This document shows, in pieces, positions 8,438 through 16,678 of a stretch of 28,936 bases of DNA. The notes below the pieces were generated by a model. The model did no database searches and was not told the DNA's origin. It saw only the letters and a list, made by a program, of their open reading frames with translations. The DNA comes from an uncultured Oscillospiraceae bacterium (GTDB lineage: Bacteria > Bacillota > Clostridia > Oscillospirales > Oscillospiraceae), in NCBI GenBank assembly GCA_934630495.1, contig CAKTVW010000030.1:1-28936 (forward strand), in the 5' to 3' direction. The first letter of the stretch is position 1. The number at the start of each line of letters is the position of its first letter. A program made the position numbers and the translations under genes.

Positions 8438-8857
8438 TTACTTTTTCCCATGCCGGACGTTATAACGATGCGCCTTTTCCTCGGCGCGGCGCTTTTCCAC
8501 TCGCTGCACCCGTACGTCAAGCTCCTGAAGCAGCGCGGCGTACTTTTCCGGCTCGTTCAGCGTTTTGACGAACGCCTGCGCAAGACGAACGTCCGTAATT
8601 GCCGCGATCGCGCAGCTTGTGGTCCCCAGCGCGTCTCCCAGCGTATCCTTGGAGTACGGCAGCGTCAGGATCGGCTGTGCCGTACCTGCCACAAGACTCT
8701 GCGCGCGGCGGGCGGTATGTCCTCCCGCGTCCTGCGCCAGCAGGACCAGACGGGCGCGCTTGGCCCGCGCCGCCGATGCGACCGGCTCTTCTCCGAGCAC
8801 CAGATTTCCGCCCTTTCGCGAGATCGCCAACAGGCCGAGGCTTCTATCCTGCTCCAT
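8438..8857 (-). CDS. ylxQ: Ribosomal protein L7Ae-family protein, YlxQ-like
   Basis: A 139-aa protein in the L7Ae/L30e RNA-binding superfamily, normally encoded between ylxR and infB in Firmicutes; it probably binds kink-turn-like RNA. The sequence from MEQDRSLGLLAISRKGGNLVLGEEPV onward, with RARLVLLAQDAG and LGDALGTTSCAIAAITD, fits this fold. A longer frame begins at 8926, but its extra 23 residues are a Trp/Arg-rich overlap with ylxR. The ATG at 8857 matches the family start and overlaps the ylxR end by 14 nt. The C-terminal tail (about 100-139) is very basic and probably contacts RNA. Confidence 0.85.
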   Translation of the reverse strand: MEQDRSLGLLAISRKGGNLVLGEEPVASAARAKRARLVLLAQDAGGHTARRAQSLVAGTAQPILTLPYSKDTLGDALGTTSCAIAAITDVRLAQAFVKTLNEPEKYAALLQELDVRVQRVEKRRAEEKAHRYNVRHGKK

Positions 8858-9122
8858 CCGTACGCGCCTCCATTTCTTCCAGCAGACTGTCATAGACCTC
8901 TTGAGGGATCTCCGTGTCGAAAGCACGCGACAGCGCCTTTGAACGGATCGCCCGTTTCAGGCATTCGGTATTCGGACACACATAGGCTCCGCGGCCGTTT
9001 GCCTTGCCCCGCAGATCCAGCGTGACCGTCCCTTCCGGGGTGCGGACCACGCGCAGAAGCTCTTTTTTCGGCTTCATCTCGCGGCAGCCGAGGCATTGGC
9101 GCAGGGGTATTTTCTTGGGCAC
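8844..9122 (-). CDS. ylxR: YlxR/RnpM family RNA-binding protein (DUF448)
   Basis: A 92-aa member of the DUF448 family. YlxR has more recently been described as an RNase P modulator (RnpM). Conserved landmarks: RQCLGCREMKPKKELLRVVR at 8-27 and the family signature GRGAYVC at 43-49, with Cys at 10, 13, 49 and 54 that could bind a metal. The length is typical. Its place in the operon between nusA and ylxQ is the standard Firmicutes order, linking RNA processing to the transcription and translation factors around it. Confidence 0.92.
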   Translation of the reverse strand: MPKKIPLRQCLGCREMKPKKELLRVVRTPEGTVTLDLRGKANGRGAYVCPNTECLKRAIRSKALSRAFDTEIPQEVYDSLLEEMEARTDGAG

Positions 9123-9195
9123 GGCGATTCCTCCTTCGGTATTTTTCGGTCGGCGGCAGACAGAGCGCCGCGCCGACTTTGTTTTCGGGTTTCCT

Positions 9196-9213
9196 CCCGC
9201 GTCTCGACGCGGG
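9196..9213 (-). other. Hairpin in the nusA-ylxR gap
   Basis: The 108-nt gap between nusA and ylxR contains CCCGCGTC (9196-9203) and its complement GACGCGGG (9206-9213), an 8-bp near-continuous palindrome. There is no U tract on the minus strand, so I read it as an mRNA stabilising or processing hairpin rather than a terminator. Confidence 0.35.
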
Positions 9214-9230
9214 AAAGGCTGTATTGCCGC

Positions 9231-10352
9231 TTATTCCGCAGCTTCTGCTGCTTCCTCCGCAGCGCTCTCGACGGGGGCGTCCTCGGCTTCGGGGATCGGC
9301 TCCTCCGCCTGAGAGGCGGGCTTAATATCGATCTTGCAGCCGGTCAGACGGGCGGCAAGACGCGCGTTCTGGCCTTCCTTGCCGATGGCGAGAGAAAGCT
9401 GATCGTCGGGAACGATAACGCGGCAGGCCTTCTGGCCGGGAAGCTGGGTGACGGAGATCACGTCGGCAGGGGAGAGCGCGGAAGCGACGAACCGGCAGAT
9501 GTCCTCCGACCAGACGACGATATCCATTTTTTCGCCCTGAAGCTCTTCGACGACGGCTCCGACACGGGCGCCTCTCGCGCCGACGCAGGCGCCGACGGGA
9601 TCGATGTTTTCCTCCGCAGCGTGGACGGCCAGCTTGGTGCGGCTGCCCGGTTCACGGGCAATAGAGCGGATCTCCACGGCGCCGGACCCGATCTCGGGGA
9701 CCTCCAGCTCGAACAGGCGCTTGACCAGCGCCGGGTGCGTCCGGGAAACGAGCACCTGCGGGCCGCGATTGCTTCTGCGGACCTCGACGACATAAACGCG
9801 GATCATATCGCCCTCGGTAAAGTGCTCGGTGCGGACCTGCTCTCCGACGGCGAGCAGCGCATCGGTGCGGTCCGTGCCCTGACCGACGCGGACGGTGATG
9901 TCGCCGGAGTTGTCGATGCGGAGCACCGTTCCGGTGAGGATTTCGTGTTCCTTCGAGGAGAAGCTGTCAAAGATCATGCCGCGCTCGGCCTCGCGGATGC
10001 CCTGAATGATGACCTGCTTGGCGGTCTGGGCAGCGATCCGACCGAAGGCGTTCGTTTGGATGCCGACATTTACGAGATCGCCGAGCTGTGCGTTCTTGTC
10101 GATCTTCCGCGCGGCATCCAGCGTGATCTCCGTAGCGGGGGAGATCACCTCGTCGACGACCTCCTTCTGCGCATACATTTCCATCTTTTCCTCGGACAGC
10201 TCCACATATACGTTGTCGGTGTAGCCGTCCTTGTCCTTCTTATATGCCGCCACAAGCGCCTGCGTGATCCGCTCGACCATGTAGTCGACAGGGATGCCCC
10301 GCTCCTTTTCAAGCTGGCGCAGCGCCGCAAAAATCTCAGCGTTAGCGTTCAT
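9231..10352 (-). CDS. nusA: Transcription termination/antitermination factor NusA
   Basis: Binds RNA polymerase and nascent RNA to control pausing, intrinsic termination and antitermination. The 373-aa protein has the N-terminal RNAP-binding domain (about 1-125), an S1 domain (about 130-200, with GTVLRIDNSGDITVRVG), then two KH domains (about 205-345, with VGACVGARGARVGAVVEEL and SLAIGKEGQNARLAARLTG). It ends in a short Ala/Glu-rich tail. It lacks the C-terminal acidic repeats of Proteobacterial NusA, as is usual in Firmicutes. An AGGAGGG site lies 4 nt before the ATG. It is 10 nt downstream of rimP. Confidence 0.96.
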   Translation of the reverse strand: MNANAEIFAALRQLEKERGIPVDYMVERITQALVAAYKKDKDGYTDNVYVELSEEKMEMYAQKEVVDEVISPATEITLDAARKIDKNAQLGDLVNVGIQTNAFGRIAAQTAKQVIIQGIREAERGMIFDSFSSKEHEILTGTVLRIDNSGDITVRVGQGTDRTDALLAVGEQVRTEHFTEGDMIRVYVVEVRRSNRGPQVLVSRTHPALVKRLFELEVPEIGSGAVEIRSIAREPGSRTKLAVHAAEENIDPVGACVGARGARVGAVVEELQGEKMDIVVWSEDICRFVASALSPADVISVTQLPGQKACRVIVPDDQLSLAIGKEGQNARLAARLTGCKIDIKPASQAEEPIPEAEDAPVESAAEEAAEAAE

Positions 10353-10362
10353 GTTGCCCTCC

Positions 10363-10815
10363 TTAGAATTCTACGCGAAGCCGCACGAGCGCGACCTCGG
10401 ATTTCTCAAATATGATCGGTGTGCCGTTAACTGTGACGGTCACGCGGCCGTCGTCGTAGCCGGACAGTGTTCCGGCAAATTCCTTTCGCCCGTCGCGCGG
10501 CCGATAAAGCCTGACCAGCACGGGCGTGCCCATAAATTGCGCAAAGTCCGACGGACGCTTCAGCACGCGCTCCAGACCCGCCGAGCAGACCTCGAAACGG
10601 TAGCTCTCGGGGATGGGATCCTTTTCGTCCAGCACCGGATCAACGGCACGCGACACGGCTTCACAGTCGTTGATGTCTACGCCGCCGTCCTTATCGATAT
10701 ACAGCCGCAGGAACCATTCGCCGCCCTCGCGGACGTATTCGACGTCCCAGAGCGTACAGCCGTTGGCCTCGACGAGCGGTTGGGCGAACTGCCAGACCTG
10801 TTCGGTGATTTTCAT
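10363..10815 (-). CDS. rimP: Ribosome maturation factor RimP
   Basis: Assists 30S subunit assembly. The 150-aa protein starts MKITEQVWQFAQPLVEANGCTLWDVEYVREG, the typical RimP N-terminus. GGVDINDCEAVSRAVDPVLDE and SYRFEVCSAGLERVLKRP are its two best-known motifs, followed by an Sm-like C-terminal domain. The length fits the family. It is the first gene of the operon, with about 105 nt of leader carrying a hairpin. Confidence 0.95.
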   Translation of the reverse strand: MKITEQVWQFAQPLVEANGCTLWDVEYVREGGEWFLRLYIDKDGGVDINDCEAVSRAVDPVLDEKDPIPESYRFEVCSAGLERVLKRPSDFAQFMGTPVLVRLYRPRDGRKEFAGTLSGYDDGRVTVTVNGTPIIFEKSEVALVRLRVEF

Positions 10816-10879
10816 GATCGATACCTCTTATGCTTTCCCGCCTCCGATTTTTGGCGCGGAAGCGCGATTTCAAGAAGAA

Positions 10880-10901
10880 AGAGAGGGGATATCCCCTCTC
10901 T
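10880..10901 (-). promoter_or_regulatory. Leader hairpin of rimP-nusA: candidate attenuator
   Basis: A perfect 22-base palindrome (AGAGAGGGGATATCCCCTCT at its core) lies about 65 nt before the rimP start. On the minus strand it is followed by CTTTCTTCTTG, a weak U-rich tract. A second small palindrome, TAGTAAA-G-TTTACTA (10903-10917), lies next to the predicted start of transcription. A GC stem with a poor U tract is the form expected of a factor-dependent (NusA-stimulated) terminator. NusA autoregulation through the leader is reported in Bacillus; its application here is inference. Confidence 0.5.
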
Positions 10902-10929
10902 TTAGTAAAGTTTACTATTGATTGTTCAT

Positions 10930-10958
10930 ATTATAGCATTGTGTTTCTGAAATTGCAA
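10930..10958 (-). promoter_or_regulatory. Promoter of the rimP-nusA-infB operon
   Basis: On the minus strand, -35 TTGCAA (10953-10958) and -10 TATAAT (10930-10935) are separated by exactly 17 nt. Transcription would start near 10923. This is a strong housekeeping sigma promoter, as expected for an operon of essential genes. Confidence 0.85.
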
Positions 10959-11026
10959 GGCTTTTTTGAACATTTTTACCGTTTTTTTACGCCGCGCGGG
11001 CTTCTTTTTCCGATACACAAGGGGAG

Positions 11027-11404
11027 TCAGAGAAAATTATAATAAAATGGGATATCCATTTCGGAAATATGCCGCAAACGGAGACGAAGTTCGGCGCAGC
11101 GGGCCTCAAATTCCTCCTGCGTACGCGTCCTGCCGTAGGTCCGCAGCTCGACAAAGGCGCGGTCGACCTCATCAAGCTCGTCGTGACTGAGAAAAGAGGA
11201 CAGAAAATGCCTGCGCTGCTCCCACGCGTCGGCGGCCTCCTCCGCATGGCGCACTGCGTCCTGCAGATCCGTGTCCACGGAGAGCTGCGCCTGCTCCAAT
11301 GACCGCTCCGGTACGTCGAGCGCCGAAGCGATCAGCACACAGCTCAGAATCGAGGCTGCCAGCAGTACGATCAGCGTTCCCAGACCGATATACAGGTATT
11401 TCAT
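11027..11404 (-). CDS. DUF4363 family membrane-anchored protein
   Basis: A 125-aa protein with one N-terminal membrane segment (about 5-28, YIGLGTLIVLLAASILSCVLI). It is followed by an extracytoplasmic helical region with heptad-like charged residues (AEEAADAWEQRRHFLSSFLSHDELDEVDRAFVELRTYGR). This matches the layout of DUF4363 proteins, which in Firmicutes are often encoded beside DUF421 proteins, as here. Function unknown. It overlaps the end of the DUF421 gene by 4 nt, so the two are probably co-translated and may work together in the membrane. Confidence 0.75.
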   Translation of the reverse strand: MKYLYIGLGTLIVLLAASILSCVLIASALDVPERSLEQAQLSVDTDLQDAVRHAEEAADAWEQRRHFLSSFLSHDELDEVDRAFVELRTYGRTRTQEEFEARCAELRLRLRHISEMDIPFYYNFL

Positions 11405-12081
11405 GATCTGACGTCCTCCTTACGGACGAGATAGAGCTTTCCGGTGCGGTCCACGGTGAGCAGCAGCGTGTCCTTGACCGTGCAGGCACGTTTTTTCAGC
11501 TCCTCCTCCAGCCATGCCAGATCGCGGTGCGTCTGCGACAGATTGCCCTCCAGAAGCTTTCCCGCCGAGATCAGCGTGATCGGAAGCTCCGTTTCGGTCG
11601 CACGGATCCCGGCATCCTTTGCTGACGCGGGCTGATCCTTGGCGTACAGGAGCGTTGAAAGCTGACCGTTCGTTTCCAAAATGGCGTATTTAACGGTTGT
11701 GAGGTCAAAAATATCCTTTTCACGGAGATGCATGGTCAGCTCGTCGAGATTGACGCGGGTCTTTTGCAGGTTCTTTTCCAGTATTTTCCCGTTTTCGATC
11801 AGGATCACCGGCTTCCCGCAGAATAGCTGCCGCAGTCGGATGGAGCGGAGCGTCAGAACGGCAAGCACCAGCTCCAGCCCCAGAATGACGAGAATCGGCA
11901 CCAGCCCCGACAGCAGCGGGATCGCCGAATCCTGCATCGGGATCGCCGCCAGATTTGCGATCAGCATCGTGACGACAAATTCCGCCGGTTCCATCTCTCC
12001 GATCTGCCGTTTCCCCATGAGGCGCACCGTCAGCACCAGTACGATATACAAGATCAGCGTTCGCATAAACGAGATCAGCAC
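11401..12081 (-). CDS. DUF421 (YetF/YrbG-like) membrane protein
   Basis: A 226-aa protein with three N-terminal membrane segments: about 4-22, 36-52 (PAEFVVTMLIANLAAIPM) and 57-80. The family motif RLMGKRQIGEMEPAEFVVTML lies at about 20-40. The C-terminal cytosolic or outer-surface part has two related alpha/beta repeats (NGKILEKNLQKTRVNLDEL and AGKLLEGNLSQTHRDLAWLEEEL). That is the DUF421 arrangement, seen in B. subtilis spore-membrane relatives of YetF. Biochemical role is not established. It is paired with a DUF4363 gene downstream. Confidence 0.85.
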   Translation of the reverse strand: MLISFMRTLILYIVLVLTVRLMGKRQIGEMEPAEFVVTMLIANLAAIPMQDSAIPLLSGLVPILVILGLELVLAVLTLRSIRLRQLFCGKPVILIENGKILEKNLQKTRVNLDELTMHLREKDIFDLTTVKYAILETNGQLSTLLYAKDQPASAKDAGIRATETELPITLISAGKLLEGNLSQTHRDLAWLEEELKKRACTVKDTLLLTVDRTGKLYLVRKEDVRS

Positions 12082-12271
12082 AGAAACACCACCTGCGTTC
12101 GTTTCTCATAGTATACGGTGTTTATGCGCTTCTATTCCGGAATACGGCGGATGCCGTCGAAAGCGCGGAATCGTCGAAAATAACAAATTCATAGTCAATT
12201 TGTATAAATTTACCGCTCTTGGAAAAAGCGGCTTTGGTTACGCCTATGAAATCAAAAAAAGTGCTTGCTTT

Positions 12272-12301
12272 TTTACATAAAAGCGGATAAACTGATAAAA
12301 T
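12272..12301 (+). promoter_or_regulatory. Putative promoter of glnN
   Basis: TTTACA (12272-12277) and TAAAAT (12296-12301) are 18 nt apart, 25 nt before the glnN start codon. A second register, TTGCTT (12265) with TAAACT (12288) at 17 nt, overlaps it. The choice between the two is open. No GlnR-type operator was recognised in the 244-nt gap to the divergent DUF421 gene. Confidence 0.5.
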
Positions 12302-12325
12302 CAGTAAGCCGAAGGAGGCAGAACC

Positions 12326-14431
12326 ATGAAAATATCCGATTATTTCGGTGAAAATGTATTCTCCAAGGCAGTCATGCAGGAGCGGCTGCCGGAGGAGGTC
12401 TACGACGAGCTCCTCAGCGTGGAGCAGAACGGCGGCCAGATCTCGATGCACGCGGCCGATATCGTCGCCGAGGCCATGATGCAGTGGGCGACGGAAAAGG
12501 GCGCGACGCATTACACGCACTGGTTCCAACCGCTGACCGGTGTGACGGCGGAAAAGCACGATTCTTTTCTGACACACCCGGACGAACAGGGAAAGGTGCT
12601 GCTCAAGCTGACGGGAAAGCAGCTTATCATGGGCGAGCCGGACGCTTCCTCCTTCCCGACGGGCGGCCTACGCGCGACGCATTACGCCCGCGGCTATACG
12701 GCATGGGACATTACCTCTCCGGCCTTTGTTAAAGAAATGTCATGCGGCACGATCCTGTGCATTCCGACGGTGTTCATTTCCTACACCGGCGAGGCGCTGG
12801 ATAATAAAACGCCGCTTCTGCGCTCCATGCAGGCGCTCTCCGCGCAGGCGCTGCGGATCGTCCGACTGTTTGGCGATACCGAGGCAAAAAAGGTGATCTC
12901 GTCCGTCGGCGCCGAGCAGGAGTATTTTATCGTCGACCGCGACAAGTATCTCAAACGCCGCGACCTGATCTATACCGGCAGAACACTGTTCGGCGCGCCC
13001 GCTCCGAAGGGACAGGAGCTTGAGGATCAGTATTTCGGCGTGATCCGCGAACGCGTCGGTTCGTTTATGGCTGACCTCAATCGGGAGCTTTGGAAGATGG
13101 GCATTACCGCGACGACGCAGCACAACGAGGTCGCGCCCGCTCAGCATGAAAGCGCGCCGATCTACATGACCTGCAATGTCGCCGTCGACCAGAATCAACT
13201 CACCATGGAGACGATGAAGCGCGTCGCCGGACGCCACGGTCTGGTTTGCCTGTTGCATGAAAAGCCCTTCGCCGGTGTAAACGGCTCCGGCAAGCACAAC
13301 AACTGGTCGATCTCTACCGACACGGGCGAAAACCTTCTTGAACCCGGCTCCACGCCGAATGAAAATCTGCAGTTCCTGCTGGTGCTTTCGTGTATCATCA
13401 AGGCCGTTGACCGCCACGCCGATCTGCTGCGTATGTCCACGGCATGTGTCGGCAACGACCTGCGGCTGGGCGCGGACGAGGCGCCTCCCGCGATCATTTC
13501 CATCTTCCTCGGCGATCAGCTTGAGGACGTGGTGGAGCAGATCGTCAAAAACGGCACGGCGGTCGACTGCGAGGAGGGCGGCCTCCTCGATACGGGCGTT
13601 TCCACGCTCCCGCTGATCAACCAGGACGCGACCGATCGCAACCGGACCTCTCCCTTTGCCTTTACGGGCAACAAATTCGAGTTCCGCATGGTCGGCTCGT
13701 CGGACTGCATTGCCAATTCCAATATTGTCATCAATACCATCATTGCCGAGGCGTTCAGCGAGGCGGCCGATTGCCTTGAGGGGAGCGGCGACCTTGTCCG
13801 CGACGCCAGTCGGGTCATTGCGGAAAATCTGCGCAAGCACAGCCGCGTGATCTTTAACGGCAACGGCTACAGCGAGGAATGGGTCAAGGAGGCGGCGCGG
13901 CGCGGCCTGCCGAATCTGCCCAGCATGGTTTCCGCGATCCCCAGCCTGACAACGGAGAAGGCGGAGAAGCTCTTCGGCAGGTTCGGCGTCTTTACGAGAT
14001 CCGAGCTGGAGTCGCGCAGCGAGATCATGTACGAGACCTATGCCAAGATCACCGGGATCGAGGCGCGGACCATGATCCACATGGCCTCTAAGCATTATAT
14101 CCCCGCCGTCGTGCGCTATACCGCCCGTCTTGCCGATTCGATCTGTAAGGTGCGCAATGCCTGCCCGCAGGCGACGACCGCCGTTCAGGAGCATCTGCTT
14201 ATGCAGACCAGCAGCCTTCTTGAGCAGGCAAGCGACGCGCTTGACGCGCTGAAGGAGGATATGGCGCACTGCAACGCGCTGGAATGCGTGCCCGAAATGG
14301 CGAAATACTGCCACGATGTCGTAACGCCCGCCATGAAGGCGCTCCGCGAGCCGATCGATCGGCTGGAGCTGCTGGTGGATAAGGCCATCTGGCCGGTCCC
14401 CACCTACGGCGACCTTATGTTTGAGGTCTGA
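12326..14431 (+). CDS. glnN: Glutamine synthetase type III
   Basis: ATP-dependent synthesis of glutamine from glutamate and ammonia, the entry point of nitrogen assimilation. The 701-aa length is typical of GSIII (about 700-730), much larger than GSI. An N-terminal GSIII domain (about 1-240) includes THYTHWFQPLTGVTAEKHDSF. The catalytic region has GAEQEYFIVD, TQHNEVAPAQHESAPIY, FAGVNGSGKHNNWS (the His-containing ATP/glutamate site) and NRTSPFAFTGNKFEFRMVGSSD. AAGGAGG sits 7 nt before the ATG. It is monocistronic, with a terminator downstream, and its neighbours are not nitrogen genes. Confidence 0.96.
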   Translation: MKISDYFGENVFSKAVMQERLPEEVYDELLSVEQNGGQISMHAADIVAEAMMQWATEKGATHYTHWFQPLTGVTAEKHDSFLTHPDEQGKVLLKLTGKQLIMGEPDASSFPTGGLRATHYARGYTAWDITSPAFVKEMSCGTILCIPTVFISYTGEALDNKTPLLRSMQALSAQALRIVRLFGDTEAKKVISSVGAEQEYFIVDRDKYLKRRDLIYTGRTLFGAPAPKGQELEDQYFGVIRERVGSFMADLNRELWKMGITATTQHNEVAPAQHESAPIYMTCNVAVDQNQLTMETMKRVAGRHGLVCLLHEKPFAGVNGSGKHNNWSISTDTGENLLEPGSTPNENLQFLLVLSCIIKAVDRHADLLRMSTACVGNDLRLGADEAPPAIISIFLGDQLEDVVEQIVKNGTAVDCEEGGLLDTGVSTLPLINQDATDRNRTSPFAFTGNKFEFRMVGSSDCIANSNIVINTIIAEAFSEAADCLEGSGDLVRDASRVIAENLRKHSRVIFNGNGYSEEWVKEAARRGLPNLPSMVSAIPSLTTEKAEKLFGRFGVFTRSELESRSEIMYETYAKITGIEARTMIHMASKHYIPAVVRYTARLADSICKVRNACPQATTAVQEHLLMQTSSLLEQASDALDALKEDMAHCNALECVPEMAKYCHDVVTPAMKALREPIDRLELLVDKAIWPVPTYGDLMFEV

Positions 14432-14529
14432 TGCCTTTTTCCTGCCTGATTTTTTCATCTGAGTTTCCGAAAAAGCTTTGGTCCTTGCGAATGAAAGCTT
14501 TTGATTAAATCAATATCAGTATAATGCGA

Positions 14530-14575
14530 AACGTCCGTGAGAGCGCCGATGCGGCCTCACGGACGTTCTGCTTTT
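14530..14575 (+). terminator. Terminator after glnN (possibly bidirectional)
   Basis: AACGTCCGTGAG (14530-14541) and CTCACGGACGTT (14556-14567) form a perfect 12-bp stem, followed on the plus strand by CTGCTTTTC. It lies about 100 nt past the glnN stop codon. The other side is also T-rich, so it could serve the converging ispH-S1 transcript too. Confidence 0.65.
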
Positions 14576-14618
14576 CATGCCGCCCCGAAAGCACGCTCCG
14601 AAGCAGCACAATATACTG

Positions 14619-14657
14619 AAAGGGATCAGGCGATAAACACCCGATCCCTTTTGTTTG
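14619..14657. terminator. Terminator between glnN and ispH-S1
   Basis: AAAGGGATC (14619-14627) pairs with GATCCCTTT (14643-14651), extended by AGG/CCC near the loop. The plus-strand tail is TGTTTGC. It lies 45 nt beyond the stop codon of the minus-strand ispH-S1 gene, between two convergent genes, so it probably insulates them in both directions. Confidence 0.6.
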
Positions 14658-14695
14658 CAGTTAAACAGTGCGCCGCGCCGATGCGTTTGACGGCA

Positions 14696-16678
14696 TTAGG
14701 CGTTGTCGGAGGAATAAACGACCTCGTCAGCCTCGACAGGGGCTTCGTTCTCGGGAGCGTTCTCCAGCAGTGCACGGATAGACAGGGAAATGCGCTTGCG
14801 GTCCTTATCCACATCGATGATCTTCGCATCGACCTCCTGACCCTCGGAGAGGGCGTCGGAGACCTTGTCAACGCGGTGATCGGCGACCTGAGAAATATGG
14901 ATCAAACCGTCGACGCCGGGCAGGATCTCTGCGAATGCGCCGAAGTCGACCAGCTTAACGATCTTGACCTTCGCGACATCGCCGACGGCGTACTTCGCGC
15001 AGAACTGGTTCCACGGGTTCATCTCGGGCGTCTTGTAGCCAAGAGAGATCTTCTTCTTCTCCGGGTCGAACTTGATAACGAAGACTTCGATCGTATCGCC
15101 GACCTTGACGACCTCTTCCGGAGACTTGATACGGCCCCAGGACAGCTCGGAGATATGGACCATGCCGTCCACGCCGCCGATGTCGACGAACGCGCCGTAG
15201 CTGGTCATGGACTTGACGGTGCCGGTGTACTTCTTGCCGACCTCGATCTCGCTCCAGAGCTTTTCAACGGCGGCCTTGCGCGCCTCGCTGTTGACGGCGC
15301 GGATAGAGCCGACGACTCTGCGGCGTGCGCGGTTGAACTCGGTGATCTTCATCTTGACGGTCTGGCCCTTGAGGGAGCCGAGGTCGCCGCCCTTGGCGAT
15401 ACCGGTCTGAGAAGCGGGGATAAAGACGCGAACGCCCTTGACGTTGGCGACGACGCCGCCCTTGTTCTCTTCGGTGATGACGCCTTCAACGGGCGTCTTG
15501 TTTTCGCAGGCCGCCTCGACGTCGTCCCAAACCTTCATGCCTTCCAGCTTCTTGCGGCTGAGCTGAACGGTGCCCTCCTGATCGTTGACACGGACGACAA
15601 AGACCTCGATCTCGTCGCCGACCTTGAGAACGTCCTCGGGCTTAACGGTGGGGTCTGCGCTGACTTCATCATACGGGATATAGCCGGCGTGCTTCGTGCC
15701 CAGGTCTACCTGGACTTCGGTGGAACCGATCGCGGTGACGATTCCGTGAACCTTATCTCCTGTATTTAAAGTCTTGATGGAGTTCTCGAGCATTGCCTCA
15801 AAGCTTTCCTCGTTTACTGCATCAACATTCGTAATTTCGCTCATAGTCTTTTTGACCTCCTTTATAATCCACGCAGGTGTTGAAGCGCCTGCTGTGATGC
15901 CAATGACAGAGAATCCGCCGTATGCCGACGGGTCAAGCTCGTCCGCGCAGTCGACCAGATCGACGCGGGCGCAGCGGCGTCCGCAGATGCGGGCAAGCTG
16001 GCAGGTATTGGAGCTGCTGCGGTCGCCTACGACCAGCATTGCGTCGCATTCGGCGGCCAATTGCGCCGCTTCCTCCTGCCGATTCTCGGTTGCTCTGCAT
16101 ATTGTATCAAAGATTTCGCAATTTGTACACACCTTTTTTGCGATTTTCTTGCAAGATTCCCATAAAATTTGTGTGCTGGTGGTCTGGGAAACCATGGTAA
16201 GCGGGATTTTTCGATGCTCCGGGTCACTGTCCAGCCAATTTTGCAGCTCGTCGGCATCGGAAAAGATCAGCGGATGTGCGCACCAGCCCGCGATCGCAAC
16301 GACCTCCGGGTGGCTGTGCGTCCCGATAATGATCGGCTGCCGTCCCTGCGCGTCCGCCGCGGCGACGAGCTTATGGATGCGCTTCACGGACGGACATGTC
16401 GCATCAACGACCTCGACCTCCGCCGCGCGGAGCGCTTCGCAGGTCGCCTTGGGAACGCCGTGGGAGCGGATCACGACCGTGCAGCCGGGGGGAAGCTCCT
16501 TCGGTGAGGCCGCAACGCGAACGCCGAGTGCTTCAAAATGCCGCACAAGATGGCGGTTGTGCGCAATCGGGCCGAGGGTAAAGGTCTGCTTTCCGCCGGC
16601 GATCGCCGCCTCGACCAGATCGACCGCGCGGCTCACGCCGTAACAGAAGCCGGCGGTTTTTGCGATGCGGACGTTCAT
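14696..16678 (-). CDS. ispH: Fusion: 4-hydroxy-3-methylbut-2-enyl diphosphate reductase (IspH) + ribosomal protein S1-type domains
   Basis: A 660-aa two-part protein. Residues 1 to about 280 are IspH, the Fe-S enzyme making IPP and DMAPP in the MEP pathway. Its three cluster cysteines are in AGFCYGVSRAV (C12), DATCPSV (about 95) and SSNTCQLARICG (about 225); SHGVPK and GTHSHPEV carry family histidines. Residues about 300-650 hold four S1 RNA-binding repeats, starting near GDKVHGIVTAIGS, KTPVEGVITEENK, GKKYTGTVKSMTS and GDVAKVKIVKLVD, with an acidic tail. This fusion is known from many Clostridia. The S1 part probably acts in translation initiation, though it has fewer repeats than E. coli S1. 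The start overlaps plsC by 4 nt (ATGA). Confidence 0.95.
   Translation of the reverse strand: MNVRIAKTAGFCYGVSRAVDLVEAAIAGGKQTFTLGPIAHNRHLVRHFEALGVRVAASPKELPPGCTVVIRSHGVPKATCEALRAAEVEVVDATCPSVKRIHKLVAAADAQGRQPIIIGTHSHPEVVAIAGWCAHPLIFSDADELQNWLDSDPEHRKIPLTMVSQTTSTQILWESCKKIAKKVCTNCEIFDTICRATENRQEEAAQLAAECDAMLVVGDRSSSNTCQLARICGRRCARVDLVDCADELDPSAYGGFSVIGITAGASTPAWIIKEVKKTMSEITNVDAVNEESFEAMLENSIKTLNTGDKVHGIVTAIGSTEVQVDLGTKHAGYIPYDEVSADPTVKPEDVLKVGDEIEVFVVRVNDQEGTVQLSRKKLEGMKVWDDVEAACENKTPVEGVITEENKGGVVANVKGVRVFIPASQTGIAKGGDLGSLKGQTVKMKITEFNRARRRVVGSIRAVNSEARKAAVEKLWSEIEVGKKYTGTVKSMTSYGAFVDIGGVDGMVHISELSWGRIKSPEEVVKVGDTIEVFVIKFDPEKKKISLGYKTPEMNPWNQFCAKYAVGDVAKVKIVKLVDFGAFAEILPGVDGLIHISQVADHRVDKVSDALSEGQEVDAKIIDVDKDRKRISLSIRALLENAPENEAPVEADEVVYSSDNA

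Noticed and set aside
12190..12325. Riboswitch or GlnR operator ahead of glnN
   Set aside because: I could not find a paired structure or a convincing dyad operator in this short leader; only promoter-like hexamers are supported.
12740..14458. Long minus-strand open frame (572 aa) opposite glnN
   Set aside because: Antisense shadow of the glutamine synthetase gene; repeated short Arg/Ala/Gly-rich runs and no family signature.
14696..16678. Two separate genes (ispH and rpsA) or a sequencing error joining them
   Set aside because: The frame is continuous without an internal ribosome site at the junction, and the same fusion is known in many Clostridia.
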